DNA from: Corbicula japonica
Lineage: Eukaryota; Mollusca; Bivalvia; Venerida; Cyrenidae
NCBI GenBank assembly: GCA_038501625.1
Contig: JAZAYU010001044.1
Span: forward strand, 1 to 64,000
DNA length: 64,000 nt
Reading direction: 5' to 3'
Of this stretch, positions 13,755 to 27,600 are shown piece after piece; positions within the stretch are counted from its first letter, which is position 1; every line of letters begins with the position of its first letter. The notes below the pieces were generated by a model. The model was not told the origin of the DNA, did no database searches, and was given only the letters and a program-made list of their open reading frames with translations. Both the position numbers and the translations under genes were made by a program.

Positions 13755-13810
13755 ATGGCACGAAAGGCTATTTATACGACGCTTAGAGATTTATCCGAAG
13801 AGATATCAGG
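13755..13810 (+). other. Possible first coding exon on the plus strand
   Basis: ATG opens MARKAIYTTLRDLSEEIS and runs into CAGG|GTAAGA, a good splice donor (phase 2). The composition is protein-like, but it is 56 nt only, no partner exon was found, and it lies antisense to the expected 5' part of gene 1. Could be chance. Confidence 0.2.
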
Positions 13811-14004
13811 GTAAGATATTTTCAATTTTAATTTAAAACGGCTTCGCTAAACCAGAACGTCAATAAATTTATAACGTCAACATTACATAATGTATAACAT
13901 AACACTAAGGAAGCGTAACGTTAAAAATCTAGAATTTAAATAATGATAAATCATAGTTTTGTAACGCCTATGGAAAAAATCTTGCTGGAATTGACTTAAA
14001 GAAC

Positions 14005-14226
14005 TTACAAATCCATAAGGAAGACAGTATAATTATCAGGTCCAGTTTCCCTATTATCGGCATTTTGCAACAGCTTATGTTCTGAAAAATTAGTTTCATT
14101 AAAATAGTTAATTTCAAGGTAATTTTGTAATAAAATAATTTGTTGAGCGTAAAATAACATTGATGCAATAAGCCATAAAGTTTCAAGCGCAAGCAAACCA
14201 ATAATTAAACTTAAAACTAAAAACAT
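14005..14226 (-). other. Possible exon with signal-peptide-like start
   Basis: A 73-codon ORF begins MFLVLSLIIGLLALETLW, a plausible signal or membrane segment, followed by three N-glycosylation sequons (NET, NFS, NYT). It ends at GATTT|GTAAGT, a strong donor in phase 2. That phase does not fit gene 1's ectodomain exon (needs phase 1; joining would create TGA), so it is not the missing signal exon. Unrecognised. Confidence 0.22.
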
Positions 14227-16239
14227 CGCATTAATTCGAAGAAGGATGGGTTTTAATTACAGTATTTTAAACATTTTTATCTGTAACATATGTTTAGACA
14301 ATACCGTCTTTAGAACAGGCACACCGAACAGCGCTCAACACAGCAAATAATGAGTAAAAACATGTGCATATAGTTAAACCCAATTTCTTAAATTCGACCT
14401 CATAATACAAAAAAAAATTAACAGAGCACGCTGGTTATCAACCTTGAACGGTCAATGACGAATGTGTCATTAATTTTGCCAATGTTAAGTTAACCAACTT
14501 CTAGCGTTCGTTGGGCTAGAACCTCTTTATTTTAGTGGCAATTCAAAATGTCACAAATAACTTACTAGTACACACAAAACTAAATATTATGTTTAACTGG
14601 GTATTTAGACCACATCGTAGCTATTGATCAATCCGGTTGTGAATTGGTTTCATGAAGTCATTAAATATAGGTGTTATGCACAAGGAAGTCTCACAGCAAA
14701 ATATGAAGTAATGATATTGAAATATGCAACTCTATGAAATTTATGTTTATTTAATAACATCAGTAGGTATATGGAAATAAAAAGCACCTGCCATTTTTTT
14801 ATGATTTACGCGCATGGTATATTCAAAGCTTTAATTAAGTTTTCGTCATCATTATTTCATTTATGTACAATTTAAATTAAGTTTGACACTATTCCTGTGA
14901 AGTTCTAGCTCTGCAAAAATGTTCAGTCTGTAAAAAAAACCATCTAAAATGTTAAAATATTGTTACTTCGTATCGATACCTTATAAACTTATGTACTTCA
15001 GAGTTCTTAAATGAACTCAGTTTTTGGATAACTCCAATTACTTAATGGCATGTTAGATATAAAGATAACATCAAAACCTGAAGTCATAATTATAGAAGAT
15101 AAAGTCCAGTTCAATATGTTGTGTTCTTCATAAAACAATAGCGCGTAATCCGGAGGTGGAAGTGTTATAATTGCTCTATCTTTTTTTTAGTAGGTTAAAA
15201 TTTTATTGCTACTTCAAATCTAATTCTTCACATACAATTAGAAACCTAATCCCGCAACACATTAAATTAGCAAATGCTCGAAGAAGCTTACCTTTTGGAA
15301 GTCCGCAAGAAGATAGAGTATAAATCAGTTAAGTCCGTGTTAAATTTTATTGATACTTTGTATTGTAAGCACTTCAAATTTATTCAATTTACTCAAATCG
15401 AATCATTGACAAAATCGTAAACAAACAGCAATAGTTTTAAATGTGCGAAGCAATTTTAACCATCAGAAATATTATGTTGATAATAAACAGCTAATGTGTG
15501 CTACCCGTCAACCAGGAAGTTTGCAATGTTATTTTAAATTGCTGGTTATGTGCTCAGTCGGCGTGAAATTTAGTTTAATGTCATATTTAACAGACTGATA
15601 ATATTTTGTCAAAATTATGAAAATCGGAATCGGATCTAAACCTATTAATCGATTAATCAAAGAAACGGCTACCCGAATATTGTATTCCTTCGATAATGTC
15701 TCTACGAAGATAATTTTATAAAATGCGTTTCCTGTTTAAAACCTTTTAAGACAAGTATATACAAATATACATACCAAATAACTTCTAAATGTTACTGATT
15801 CTAACAAACTTAGTTAAATGTACTATGGAAGTATGCATCCTCTGTACGTGACATTTCCTTAAAATTATATATAATTTTATTATTACTTATTTAGAGGGGG
15901 TTGGGGGAGGTTTTTTTTTAAACTAGCAACTTTTATTCATGAGTTGTCATATCTAAGTCATAATCAGAAAACACGGCGTCTTCAAACAGCAAAAAAAGTA
16001 GAGAAAATATGTTTATAATATGATCGATTACATAATGAAATCACAAATACACCATAAAAATAATAACTGGATGGATGAACCCTTGTATCAAACAGGCAAA
16101 GTACGTCGCAAATCAGGAGGGGATGTCAGGGGTGGCTAAACAAGGTTCTGACTTAGGTACATGTTCTCATAAGAACAAATGCGCACGTTGCATAAGGGAA
16201 TTAACTCCAACGCACCCAGTACTGGAGAATGGAAAAACA

Positions 16240-16530
16240 CTCACATAAAAAGTTATTGGCATTGAGTAGGTACTCGGTACCCTTAGCAAGAACAGATCTC
16301 ATTTTAGTACGATCAGCAAGAAAGCGATGACATATAATAGTTTTAGTGGTGGAATTGTGTACGACTTCGCCACTGAGTCCTGTCTATGTTGGTCAGTGCG
16401 TCGATATAGAAATTGATGTTTACATGAGCTTGTCATCTGCCATTTTCTCGTCTCTGTAGAAAACATTTGGACATAAACATTTGTATTGAAGTATGTCGAT
16501 ATGGTCGATAGCCACTCACCGTTCTATAAG

Positions 16531-16576
<46 letters not shown>

Positions 16577-17060
16577 ACGTTTTGTCATGTGGTTATGTGG
16601 TGGAGCGGAGTTTAAAATTATTTTTTGTTGTTAATTGTTTTCTTTAAAATTAATGTGTAAAAATACTACTTTGATATTTGTTTTTAAATAATAATGAAAA
16701 TGCATACTAGAGATAGTCACATTCAGAAAATACTGACTTATCAACGCAGCTAAAATGTGGAAAGGAAAAAGGAGAGTATAGGCCCACAATATGATCAATA
16801 TCCAAAAAAGACAAAACAAACAACGAACATGGAAACATTAGGAGCTACTGGCTTTGAAATGTAAATGTCCAACATTGTATTACTGTGGAAAATTGTTCAT
16901 CCAGGTTTTATGCTCACATTCGCCCCACGAGGTTCTCAAAAATAAACAAGAACACGTTGTCTAGATGTATTTATTCCAATCTACCATCAAGTTCACAAAC
17001 ATATAAAACATTAGAAGCTAATGGCATTGAAAAGCGAAAAAAGGTAATGACCCCAAGACT
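16240..17060 (-). repeat. Broken, diverged repeat R3 copies
   Basis: Scattered minus-oriented R3 matches: a GTACTCGGTACC...AGCAAGAA...GATGACA piece near 16260-16340, an ATGCATACTAGAGATAG constant-end piece near 16690, and ACAAACATATAAAACATTAG near 16990. A (CT)n tract lies between them, as in intact R3 copies. Confidence 0.45.
16535..16571. repeat. (CT)n microsatellite
   Basis: About 18 CT dinucleotides in a row. Confidence 0.95.
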
Positions 17061-17393
17061 ATTCTAAAATCGATCAGAACACATTTAATCCGGAAGAACA
17101 TTAATATTTTTCTAGAATAAGGATGTCAAGTGTATTTATTCATAAAACAAAAACAATTGTCACATTCACACATTCCCTGCCCCAGTCACTATACCCCTTA
17201 GAAAGTTTAATTTTGCGTTTGAACTAAAATATAGAAAAACTATTCTTTTATCTATGGACCATATGCCGCATAACAATATAAGACAATATCATATTTAAGG
17301 TTCCAAAATTACTTCGTCATACTTTTGGATCGATAAATGCACTGTTAATTCGAATAAATAAATACCTAAAAAAGTCAAACATGCATAAAAATT

Positions 17394-17545
17394 ATGAAAA
17401 GAGTGAAATATGCATACGAGGAATAGTCACATACAGAAAACACAGCCTCCCTACGCAGCGAGGAAAAGTGGGCATGTATTTATTACATGATAAATTTTTG
17501 TAAGATAACACAAACAATTAAAGAAAATGAGAAACGGATAGTTTA
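17394..17545 (-). repeat. Repeat R3 fragment
   Basis: Starts with the R3 constant end (GTGAAATATGCATACGAGG) then CACAGCCTCCCTACGCAGCG, and later ACAAACAATTAA. Truncated. Confidence 0.6.
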
Positions 17546-18275
17546 CCGCAATTGAACTGACAGTCTCGGGTGCAACGTAGCAGATGCTTCAACAGGTTCT
17601 TTGCGTTTCTTTTAACAGAGGCTATTGGTATCGAATTTGTTGTATTTTAAAGTTTCCTTTTAGTTTATTAGAGTTTTAATTGCATTTAGGTAAATGCCCA
17701 TATTATAAGTAATATAATCCGCTGTTAATATGATTAATTACATAATGTGATTTGCTCTCTTGTAAGATTGTAAGTATCAGACACATATATATATATTCTC
17801 GGGAAATGATTATTTCGAAAAAATAACTTCTAATTAACTTCTTATTTTCACAAAGGAAATGAATTACAAAAATCTGGCTGAAAATGTCTATTCCAGAACA
17901 CACAGCGCGAAGAACAAAAAATAATGTAGAATTTACCTTTAAAATGAGAAATGTAATTTGCAGCATGGGAGCTGAACTGGGAATTTAAATAACAAATTAT
18001 AACTATTTCGCTGAAAATTATGTTCAATTCGAACTGTTAATTCCCTTAAAATAACATATTCAATTTGCATTTTTGTTCTCTTAGTATAAAGATGAATTTC
18101 ATAAGCATAAAAAACAAATATTATTGAACAAAAATATATAATGCTTAGGAGGGCATATTGGAGACTATGTTATTTTAAAATGCTGAAATCTTTTGTGTAT
18201 GCCCTCACTTCCAGTGTTTTCATATCATCGTTAGTGATTGGTCACATAAAAACGTTTTCCTTCGGTAGTTATCGT

Positions 18276-18595
18276 TTATAAGATATTATAGTAAGTTTTC
18301 GTTTGCGCCATTTCAAGATCCTCCTGAATGCAGTTGTAGGAGAACTTTAACTGGTCCTGAAAAGGAATATATGTTTTATAACACTAAAGTTCTTTCTTGT
18401 TCCCCTCTTTAAGGCAGGATAATGTTTTAGTTTATAAATGGCTTATAAATCATTTGTACTGTATTTTAATATCCCCTTTCTGTCTGCCTGTGTCGATTGT
18501 TATCTCTGTCGTATGATATCTGTTCAAGCTGAACATAAAAGTAAGTACACTGATGGATCATCACTTCTCAGTGAAAAACTGATCAAAAACTCTTT

Positions 18596-18638
<43 letters not shown>

Positions 18639-21600
18639 ATTTTAGGATATCATGCGCCTTTTCTACACCATCCTAAGTGTAAAATCAAACCATATCTATT
18701 TAAATAATATATTTTGAGCATTGGTAAATTTATTAACTATAATGATAAACGCCTAAGCCGATATATGTTTAAATTATACACATTTTTTTACGGTAATTTC
18801 TAAATAATTCTCTGAAATAAAACAATACTCACTACATCACTAAGTGCACTCTTGCGTCTACTTCGAACTTGCGACACTGTGTTGATCAAGCTCACCTTTT
18901 TCTCTACTGCAAGCTTTTCCAGCATGATTCCTATTGCACAGAATAGACCACTTCTCTTAGACCCATCTCTGAAATAGTATAATGTAACTCAATAGAAACG
19001 ATTAAACTAATTGTTAAAATCAGTCTGGCAAATTATTCTTTTAGGAAAACTTGGTTTTTAATTTATACTAAAGTATTTATCTCTCCAATATTGGGAAAAC
19101 TGTTATATCTATCAGCGGCTACTTAAAAGTTAACAATTGCAAATCTATTAATACGGCAGTTGAGAGCATTATATAACATTGTTATTTTTGTAAGACAATA
19201 CTGACTCAATGATTAGAATCATAACAGTTTGCGATATAGGTCTTTGACAGGAAGCAAGCATATGCATCTGTAAAAATCATACAGGCAATGAACAAGAGTT
19301 TTTTGGTTTTTGTATCCGCTGTTAACGATATTCAGTAGTTGCAGAAAGTCGGTCTGATTATTTGGTAGAGGTTCATCCGTCGGCCATCCTTTGAACTGAT
19401 AATGCAGTATTTTCTTTTCACTGGAAGAAGTCTGTAACATAAAAATATAATATCGTTTGGAAAAACTGTACTTTTATTTTTAAGTCACAGAGCATACAAA
19501 TTGAAATATGCATATTAGGAATAGCCTCATCCAGGACGTACAGTACAGCCTCCCCACACATTAATAAAAGTTGAAAGAAAACATGAACATGGTTTGTCTA
19601 GTATGAATTATTACAAGAAAAGACATTACAAAACGAAATCGGATAGAAACCGGAAAGAACGTCTTACCAGATGAATGACTATTTTTTAAAAGGAGTACAC
19701 CTCTATAGCAATTCTACAGTACAACGGTATCGGGGTTTTCAAGCGCCTTTATTGTTTTGGAGCATTGATAATATTTAATTCATATACGGAATGGTAAACA
19801 TGGTTGGATAATTTCAGAACACATTTTGAAACTCAATTTTAGCATTTACGCTACACTGTAAACAATCCGTTTTGGAAATAGATGAAAAGGGAACTTTTAA
19901 GACCCTCGAACACGACAAATATGAAAATATTGCAGGCTCGGTTTGATTGAGCTTGTTCATGGGCAGTAATCGAATGCTTATTAATACCCACGCCGCCTAG
20001 CCCCGGGTTGAGCGCCAATAAACAGTACATTTTTGATCCATCCAAAATGATGGTATGCATATGGCGGTGAACATGGAACCTTCAATGCGGTATTTCAGAT
20101 TAATACAATTTCATGTTCAGCGGTGTATGGTCCCCAGATAAAAGAATGGGTTTGTCCAAAACGAGAAAACAATGGGCGGAACTAAACAGAATAGAATTTT
20201 TAGAGGGGATCTTAGGATATAAATCCTGCATATCACAGACAACGCCAAAGGCAAAATTTAAAAAGCAGGAAGTATATCCTTGGAAGGTCAATGAAGCAGT
20301 TTTAGTATTGTATCGGTTATTAATGATGCTATGTCTTTCAGTTTGCTGCCATACAATGAATAGTGAAATGGATTACTTACTGCTCCTACTTTTGAAAGCC
20401 TTAGTTCACTCAGAGTGTAGCTGTCGTGTGATTCACATCTGAAACATACTATCTGAAACTGTCCGACCTTTGAAACTTTGTCAGCTGGCAAAACGTAACG
20501 AGCTACTGTCTAAAATATATAATCATCAACACATAATTTCCATATTACATTTCCGATGAAGATTTAACACAATGGGCTTATTTACCTCCAGGAGGAATTC
20601 TAGTATTTCTATTGCATGTATCTGACAAACATTTAATTTTAACGACATTTGAGCATATTAAAAAGACTAAACGTTGTTATTTAACAGATCACTGTGTTAC
20701 ATATAACTCCCCGGCCTTAATGTAATAGCTAATTTTGCCCCTGCTGAGGAGCGAACCGTACGGCGACAACGCTTAACAATGCAATGCCAATTCAGTGTTT
20801 CGTCATTTATGAGAACAGATTTAATAAATTAATCAATTTTATTTTAATAATAAATCAACCTCAGATATATGCTTAACCACTACCTGGTCTCGAATTATAA
20901 AACGATCATTTATGTATGTTATCAAAATGTTACGATGTCTCGCTTTTCTTAATTTTGACGTATCTGTTTACCTTATCCGTGATATGTTCGTCGTCCAAAC
21001 AAATAATTTTACCGACGTCTTCTTGGAACATCATTGATACAAAGTCTTCAACAGTGTTTGGCATGGGTGTCTGAGCAGCAATGAAGTTTCTCTCATGCAT
21101 GTAGCTCTGGTAGTTATAAAATAGAGTAATTATGTTATTTATTATTTTTTTCCGCCATTTTGTTTGGTAACAAATCGGACGTTTACAAACTGAAACTTGC
21201 CGCGTCAATAATGTCAAATATTTTTACGTAAGTAATCGTGTTTATTTGGAAACTGTAATATTTTTCTAATTCACTTGATTATGTTAAAAATAAAATGATT
21301 GAATTATTTAGATTTTCAGTTTTGTTTTCAGATTTAAATCCCCGGACAATGTATTCAAAGATTTCATTAGCGACATAGTCTATTTGTTCTTTAAGATGTT
21401 ACTGACTATGATAAGTATAATGTTCAATTTAAAGTATAATTGTCAATTTTACGAGGGTGGGCAATGATGATAACTGCACCAATGGATTATACAACACTTT
21501 ACGAAAAAGGTGAAAATGTTTTAAAACGTAGCAGACATTACAAAAAACGCTAATTATTTTATTAAAATAAGGACATTAATAGAACTTCCATATATTTAAC

Positions 21601-24600
21601 GCTTTAAGAAAATAAAGAATGACACATACTTAAAAGTGAAGCGCCACGACTTAACATGTTGTAATATACGAACGTAAACAAAATTTCTTCACATATTGCT
21701 TACGTTAATAAAGACCGCGTTGATATAGTCTTTCTTCGTCTGTTTTAGCTTTATTCGATTAAGGTCGCCTGTAAACACAAATATTATTGACGTCGAAATG
21801 ACCAAATTTGAGATATTCAATGTTGGCATGAGACAGGTACCTAATTTATATTTTTAAAACAATAAAAACATTCAGGTAAACTTTGGAAAGTATATATAAA
21901 ATCAAATAAAATCAGAACATATTCTAAATAGGACATACATTTTAAGTTCATGCTCATGTGCGTACAAATACAAACATGAAAATGTGTATATAGTTAGATT
22001 CACCTGGAATATCCGCTCCTTTCCTGTTCTCTTTCTTTCGTTTGTTAATTTCTATTGAATGAGTTTCCTTTTCCGGCAATGCAGGGAAATTCTCAAGTGC
22101 CTAAAACACAATGATTCATCAAAAGTGTGCATTATTATCATCAGTTCTGAATAACATATTCATTCACAATGTTGTGACAAGAGAAAACAGATATTGACTT
22201 ACATTTAAAATTTTATAATTAAAATTTCGGATACCTGGAAATGTTCTTGCGCTTTCTCGGCTGCCAGCGAGCTGCTTAGTTGAGCGATATCTAAAGGGTC
22301 CGGGTTGCAAACCAAAGCGTACACTACACAGTGGTGAAGGTATTTGTACTGTTCCTGCATATTTCAAACGTAACAAAATACTGTGATTAATATCGTTCTC
22401 AATTGTGGTTATTCAAATAAGTGTTAGTATTTTTCTGGAATAAAAATAGTTGAATGGGACATAAATAGCTCTTTTAAAGCAAACGGATATTGTGCATGAT
22501 ATTTTAGTATAATGCTTATTAATATTTTAGAAAATCATTATTATCAGAAAAATACCTAAATGTCACTTGATTATTTTCGTACATAATATTTAGTTTGACG
22601 GTTGCGAACATTACTTATTAACATTAAAAATATAAGGGCTGATTTTATAACATGCGTAAACAGAATATACCTTTTATCATATCTACAATTAAAGGTAATC
22701 TGGATATTTTCTGTGAAGAATGAAGCACGTATCATTTTATTAGCTAAATAGTAGATCGCTTTTAACCACGAGGCAAATCGCGATATATTTGTGATGTGTC
22801 AAGCTTGTTTGTTCTTTCGATTGTGTTTCATTCGGATTATTCGAAAATTGTATTTCTTCTCTACACTTGACCTTTATACAACAATTGCTAATAGTGTTGC
22901 TAATTTGATTAGTTAAACTCACCACGTTTTGTACCAAATTTGTTCTTTGTCCTCTAAGGCCTATAACGCAACCAAAGATGTCAACAGAGTGCTCGATTCT
23001 GCCTTCCTTTATTAACATATCAAGCGCTATGTAGGTACCAGTTCTGCCAATTCCAGCGCTTTGATTATAAAAGAAAAAAACAATAGTATACTCAAAACTC
23101 ATGTAAAAATATTAAATGACTAACGCGTGGGTAAGTTCAAAATTTAAGAGACAATTTTGTTAAGCCTTTCCTTTTATGTATTGGTGACTCTCAATTGATG
23201 TGAGATTGCAAAAAAGATAAAATGTCGTTTTGAATGACAAAATGGGGCTTAATTCCTGAAAAACTAAAATAATTTCAGATATGCCAATATGAAAGAACAA
23301 TAAGTTGCCGTATTTTTGAAATAAATTCTTAATAATAAGTTTCATATGGCTAAATTATGTTCTCCAAAGAACCGTACGAATATAGCTTTATCAAATTTGT
23401 AGACTAATATCAATGTTTACGACAAATAAATGCGTGATTTTCACGACTAAAATACATGTTTATGCGAATAAAACCGTTGTGTGAAATAATAACTGTAATA
23501 TTAAATAGAACAAGTAAGATGATATTTCCTTACCTGTGCATGCTTCGCGTTGTATTAATAATAAAACAAAATTATTTTTTAGTTGACTTTAACTACAACC
23601 AAACTAAAATAGAAAACTTTTACCTGCAGTGGACAACAATTGGTCCGGCTCCATTTGTTGGATTCTTTTCGACCTTATCTCTGAATTCCAACAAAGAAAC
23701 AACTGTATCGGGGTATGATTTATCGGGCCATGCAGTGTAGTGATAATGCATGACTTTCCTTGCATCTCTTGCCTAAATTCAAAAAGATTTAAGCTTTAAA
23801 ACATGTTGCTAAGGGATTCAAAAAACAAGATTGTATAACCATGTGTGATAATACACTTTTTCGTTTACATATTTTGTTGCCTCCTTTAGGTGTTTAGGTG
23901 TTTTTATCGTTTTATTTAAAAGGATAATTAAACAATTTCAACATATACCTAATATGTGGTTTCCTTTTTCTCGAAAGTCCTTTACTATAAAATTTATTAA
24001 ATCAAAATTTAAATGATCACTGACATTCATATCTATTTTTGAGTGCTGCATCAGGCGATTGCTTGGTAGCAAAATGCAGCAGGAAAGATATGCTTTAGGC
24101 ATTTCTGTTCTGCATGAATATTTTTGTTACGTTCAAAATATACAGTGTGAAAAAAATTCTCTACCTTAACAATCTGCAGTTCCCTAACAACAAATTCAGC
24201 ATAAATTTGTTCCGACTTGGTCGTCACTGAAAACTCGCCGTAAAGTCTCATAGATCCATCATCTGGCCAATACTGCTCGCACTTCATTTTCTGCATTATT
24301 GTACAAAAACAGGTTTCGTAAAAATAAATTACCATAAAAGAACTAGTTATATACAGATATAGTTCTTAGTTCAGTGGTTCTAAGGAATGTTTACATACAG
24401 TATACTTATGATCGCTTTTGTTTTAGTTGTAAAATCAATTTCAAAATTCGTTTACCTCATTTTAGGCCCGGATAAATAAATTGAATTAAATTTTACTTGT
24501 GAACTTACAGAAGTTATTTTAGAAGGGTTTCTTAAATACTATGTTTTACAACTACATTTATATCTACGAGTAAAATCATCCTCGACAGTTGCACGGGATT

Positions 24601-27600
24601 AGCGAATGATGTTCAAGCAAATCGTTGATAAGCGTCCAAAAAATGGTATATCGAATAGTATTGTTTATGAATAGTCGTAGTCTTTTTTTGCATTTAGAAC
24701 ATTATAAATATTTATAAACTAATTCGTTCTGGCGTCAGCGTAGTCAACTGAGTACTTAAATACAATAAAATCTTTCAATATATCTCTACATGTTCTACTT
24801 TTTACGGTAAAACAAGTTTACCTCGTTTTCTGTAAGGTTTGTCAACATGACGATTGTATCTGTATTTTCCTGCCAAACCATTTCCCAGAATGTTGAAAAC
24901 TGGTTCATAGTGCTTTTCGTTGGGCCTACAAAGAAAATTAGGACAGTCACCATTTATAAATATTTATAAAATCGTTAAAAAAGAAGTAAACTAGTTTCAA
25001 TTACCATTTACATGTACTTAAAAATCCAAAATGTGTAAAACAAATAGAAACAAATAAATGATTCTCAAAGAAAGTTTTCTTCCCACAAGTTTAATTTTAG
25101 TTTTCGTCAAACATCTACTGTAAAAGCCTTTTTTGAATGAGTTAAAATGATTTACCTAGGCAGGCAATGTATGCCCTGGGATCATTCTGACTCTGAAATA
25201 AATCAAACGTACCATTATGTTGTTTTTCATGTGACTTCCATTTTATTAAGGAAAGAATAAAACTGGGAATAACATTTAAAAACCTGACTTGGTTTTTTAA
25301 AATGTTTTATATTCTTCTAACAATTAGGTGTTTGATCAGCTTCGTTCAGAGCTCTGTTACATTGCCGGCAGATTTCCTTTCAATAGTTCATTCGTGCATG
25401 CTTTATTATAATTATTTTCATGAAATCTGAATCAAGTAAACAAAGAAAAAAAACGAATTCTAAAAGCTTTTATTTCCGAAAGATATGAATAACTTTAACA
25501 TACCTCAATGTAACAAGCATTTATGTAGTCCTTACTTCTCAAAACTACACGAGTTGCATCATCTAAGATGGAAATTGATATATTACAAATTATGTATTAA
25601 ACAATGTTTAATGTTTAACAGGATTAGCCACATTTAAATAACACAGCCTACATTGTAATTCTAGATATAAATGTAGAGTATAAATAATTTATCACTCCAT
25701 TTCACATTGCGTTTAACTAATTCAAAAACTGTATTAAAATAAAAACAAACTAATACACGAAAAAGTAGCTTACATGCATAGATGCCATTGTATCTATTCT
25801 TTCCTCTATTAGTCGGTGTAATTGCCTCATTGCAGGTTCTTGTAAGACCTATCGGCAGCTTCTGTTATAATTAAAGTTGACATATGTGTAAATATAACTG
25901 CTTCTAGAGGTCGATACTTTATAAGTAGCATTTTCATATACGAACCGTTTATTCTGATAGATGTAATGAGAGAAAACTACATATTCAATATTCATGTCGA
26001 GTAATGCAATTTCTAGGTTTGTTTATTATTTGTTCCTACAAATTCAAACAGAACTACGGAGATCTTTGTTACATTTTCCACTACATATTTATAATACAAA
26101 CGTACTGTGGCGCCTTATTAAAAATATAATGTAAGTTAATTTACCTTAAATTCTGTTTCAAAATCGCTTTTGTTGCGTAGATATTCCAACAGATTTGTGA
26201 CTTGAATGCGACTTCTTATCAAACCAGCCATGTTATAGTATGTATCACTGCTCGGTACTTGCAGGTCTGAAAATATCATCTATTTTTAACTTATGTTATA
26301 ATGTTTTATGTGTTTGATGAATCTGGTTATTTGTGATATGCATAATTCATTTTTTATATGATCCGCGATTTTTAAAAAAAATTCATTATTTACAGTACAT
26401 TTTTATAATTTTATGACTTTTGTGTAGATTTCTAGTTCAATTATTTAAATGTGCATCATAAAGGCTCGGATTTACAACTTGTTTTTACGTGTTCATACGT
26501 CGGTGCTATGAAATGTAAACGGGATCTACGGGATTTCTGAAAAAAAAAATACTTTGATGGAGTGTTCGTGATACGATTGTGCTAAAGACTTTAATATTTC
26601 GGTTTATAAAGAAATAAAATTTGAAAATGTCGGCTCAGTTGCAAATTCGCCAAACAACATATACTATGTTATATGTAAATAATTTTCTATATTTAAAATG
26701 TAGGCCAGTTATGTTGTTAAAGCAAAGTAGTACAGGGTAAACGTTCAAATAATAATTGTTATTCTTACATTTTAAAAATTAGAACAGAAAATGTGAATTA
26801 TACCTTTTTTCAAGACAACTACATCTCCGTCATCTATATCCTCGAGTTTTACCGTCTCATCGGTTTTATTTTCGTCATCGATTTCTGGTTCTAGGTCAAT
26901 TGTAACTCCATTGGAGGCACTGGGATATGGATCACTTATATCAACTGTTATTTTCTTGGACTGCTTACGTTTATTCGGTACTGCATATACGTAACCCTCA
27001 TCTTCGTGTGACACTATGTTTGCCATTCCTTCGTTACTATGAAGGTTATCTGAGATAAAATATATAGATATATAAATATATGTATTTTTTAATTTGAACT
27101 TTCCTCATTAACTCAGTCGAAATGATGCTATTTACTCTAAACTACTTACAGTTCAACAAACGCTTGTAGATTTATAGATTAACACCTCTAAACTTATCGG
27201 ATAATTCAAATACAATACTTCTAAAATTATTTCGTTTAGGACGAAAATAACTATAATGATTAAGGGTGATTTTATGTCAGCTCACATTCCATTGGCTTGA
27301 TACATTCAATTAAAATTTGATTTCTTTGTAAATATGTTTGTGCTTTTACAATATCGCTCATAAATAAGATAATAAAACATCTAATTTTGCCAGTTTATAA
27401 CACGATTTAAATAATTGCGTTGATGGGTCAGACTAATGAACATACTTGTGAAGGTAACTGTCGAAGAACTTAAAGATCTTGCTTTCGCCCCAAACAGAGA
27501 ACAACTATTGGTGTCGTTTTCTGTGCGTCTGAAAGGAATCAAACAATTTTATGAATTGATTTACTACATCGAAATAAACATCAGCATCACAAATGACTAT

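Larger units (their letters stand above)
13091..18275. other. Intergenic between gene 1 and the phosphatase gene
   Basis: No supported gene. Two weak exon candidates are noted (13755-13810 plus strand, 14005-14226 minus strand). 16240-17060 and 17394-17545 are decayed R3 copies and 16535-16571 is a CT microsatellite. The upstream end of gene 1, including its signal exon, should lie here. Confidence 0.5.
18276..22100 (-). other. D2 (membrane-distal) phosphatase-like domain exons of gene 2
   Basis: Seven exons encode the second domain. Landmarks are DYINAVFIN, FIAAQTPMPNT, GWPTDEP where the WPD Asp is Thr, and VHCLDGSKRSG, which keeps Cys and Arg of the CX5R loop. The Q-loop region (SALSDVDQLKF) lacks the usual Gln-Thr. 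Loss of the general acid Asp is typical of regulatory D2 domains. The protein ends TYYNIL. Confidence 0.88.

Noticed and set aside
14005..14226. Candidate signal exon for gene 1
   Set aside because: Ends in phase 2; joining to 13090 gives an immediate stop, so it cannot be that exon.
20113..20442. 109-codon plus-strand ORF
   Set aside because: Mostly repeat R2 sequence running into antisense of exon 17 of gene 2.
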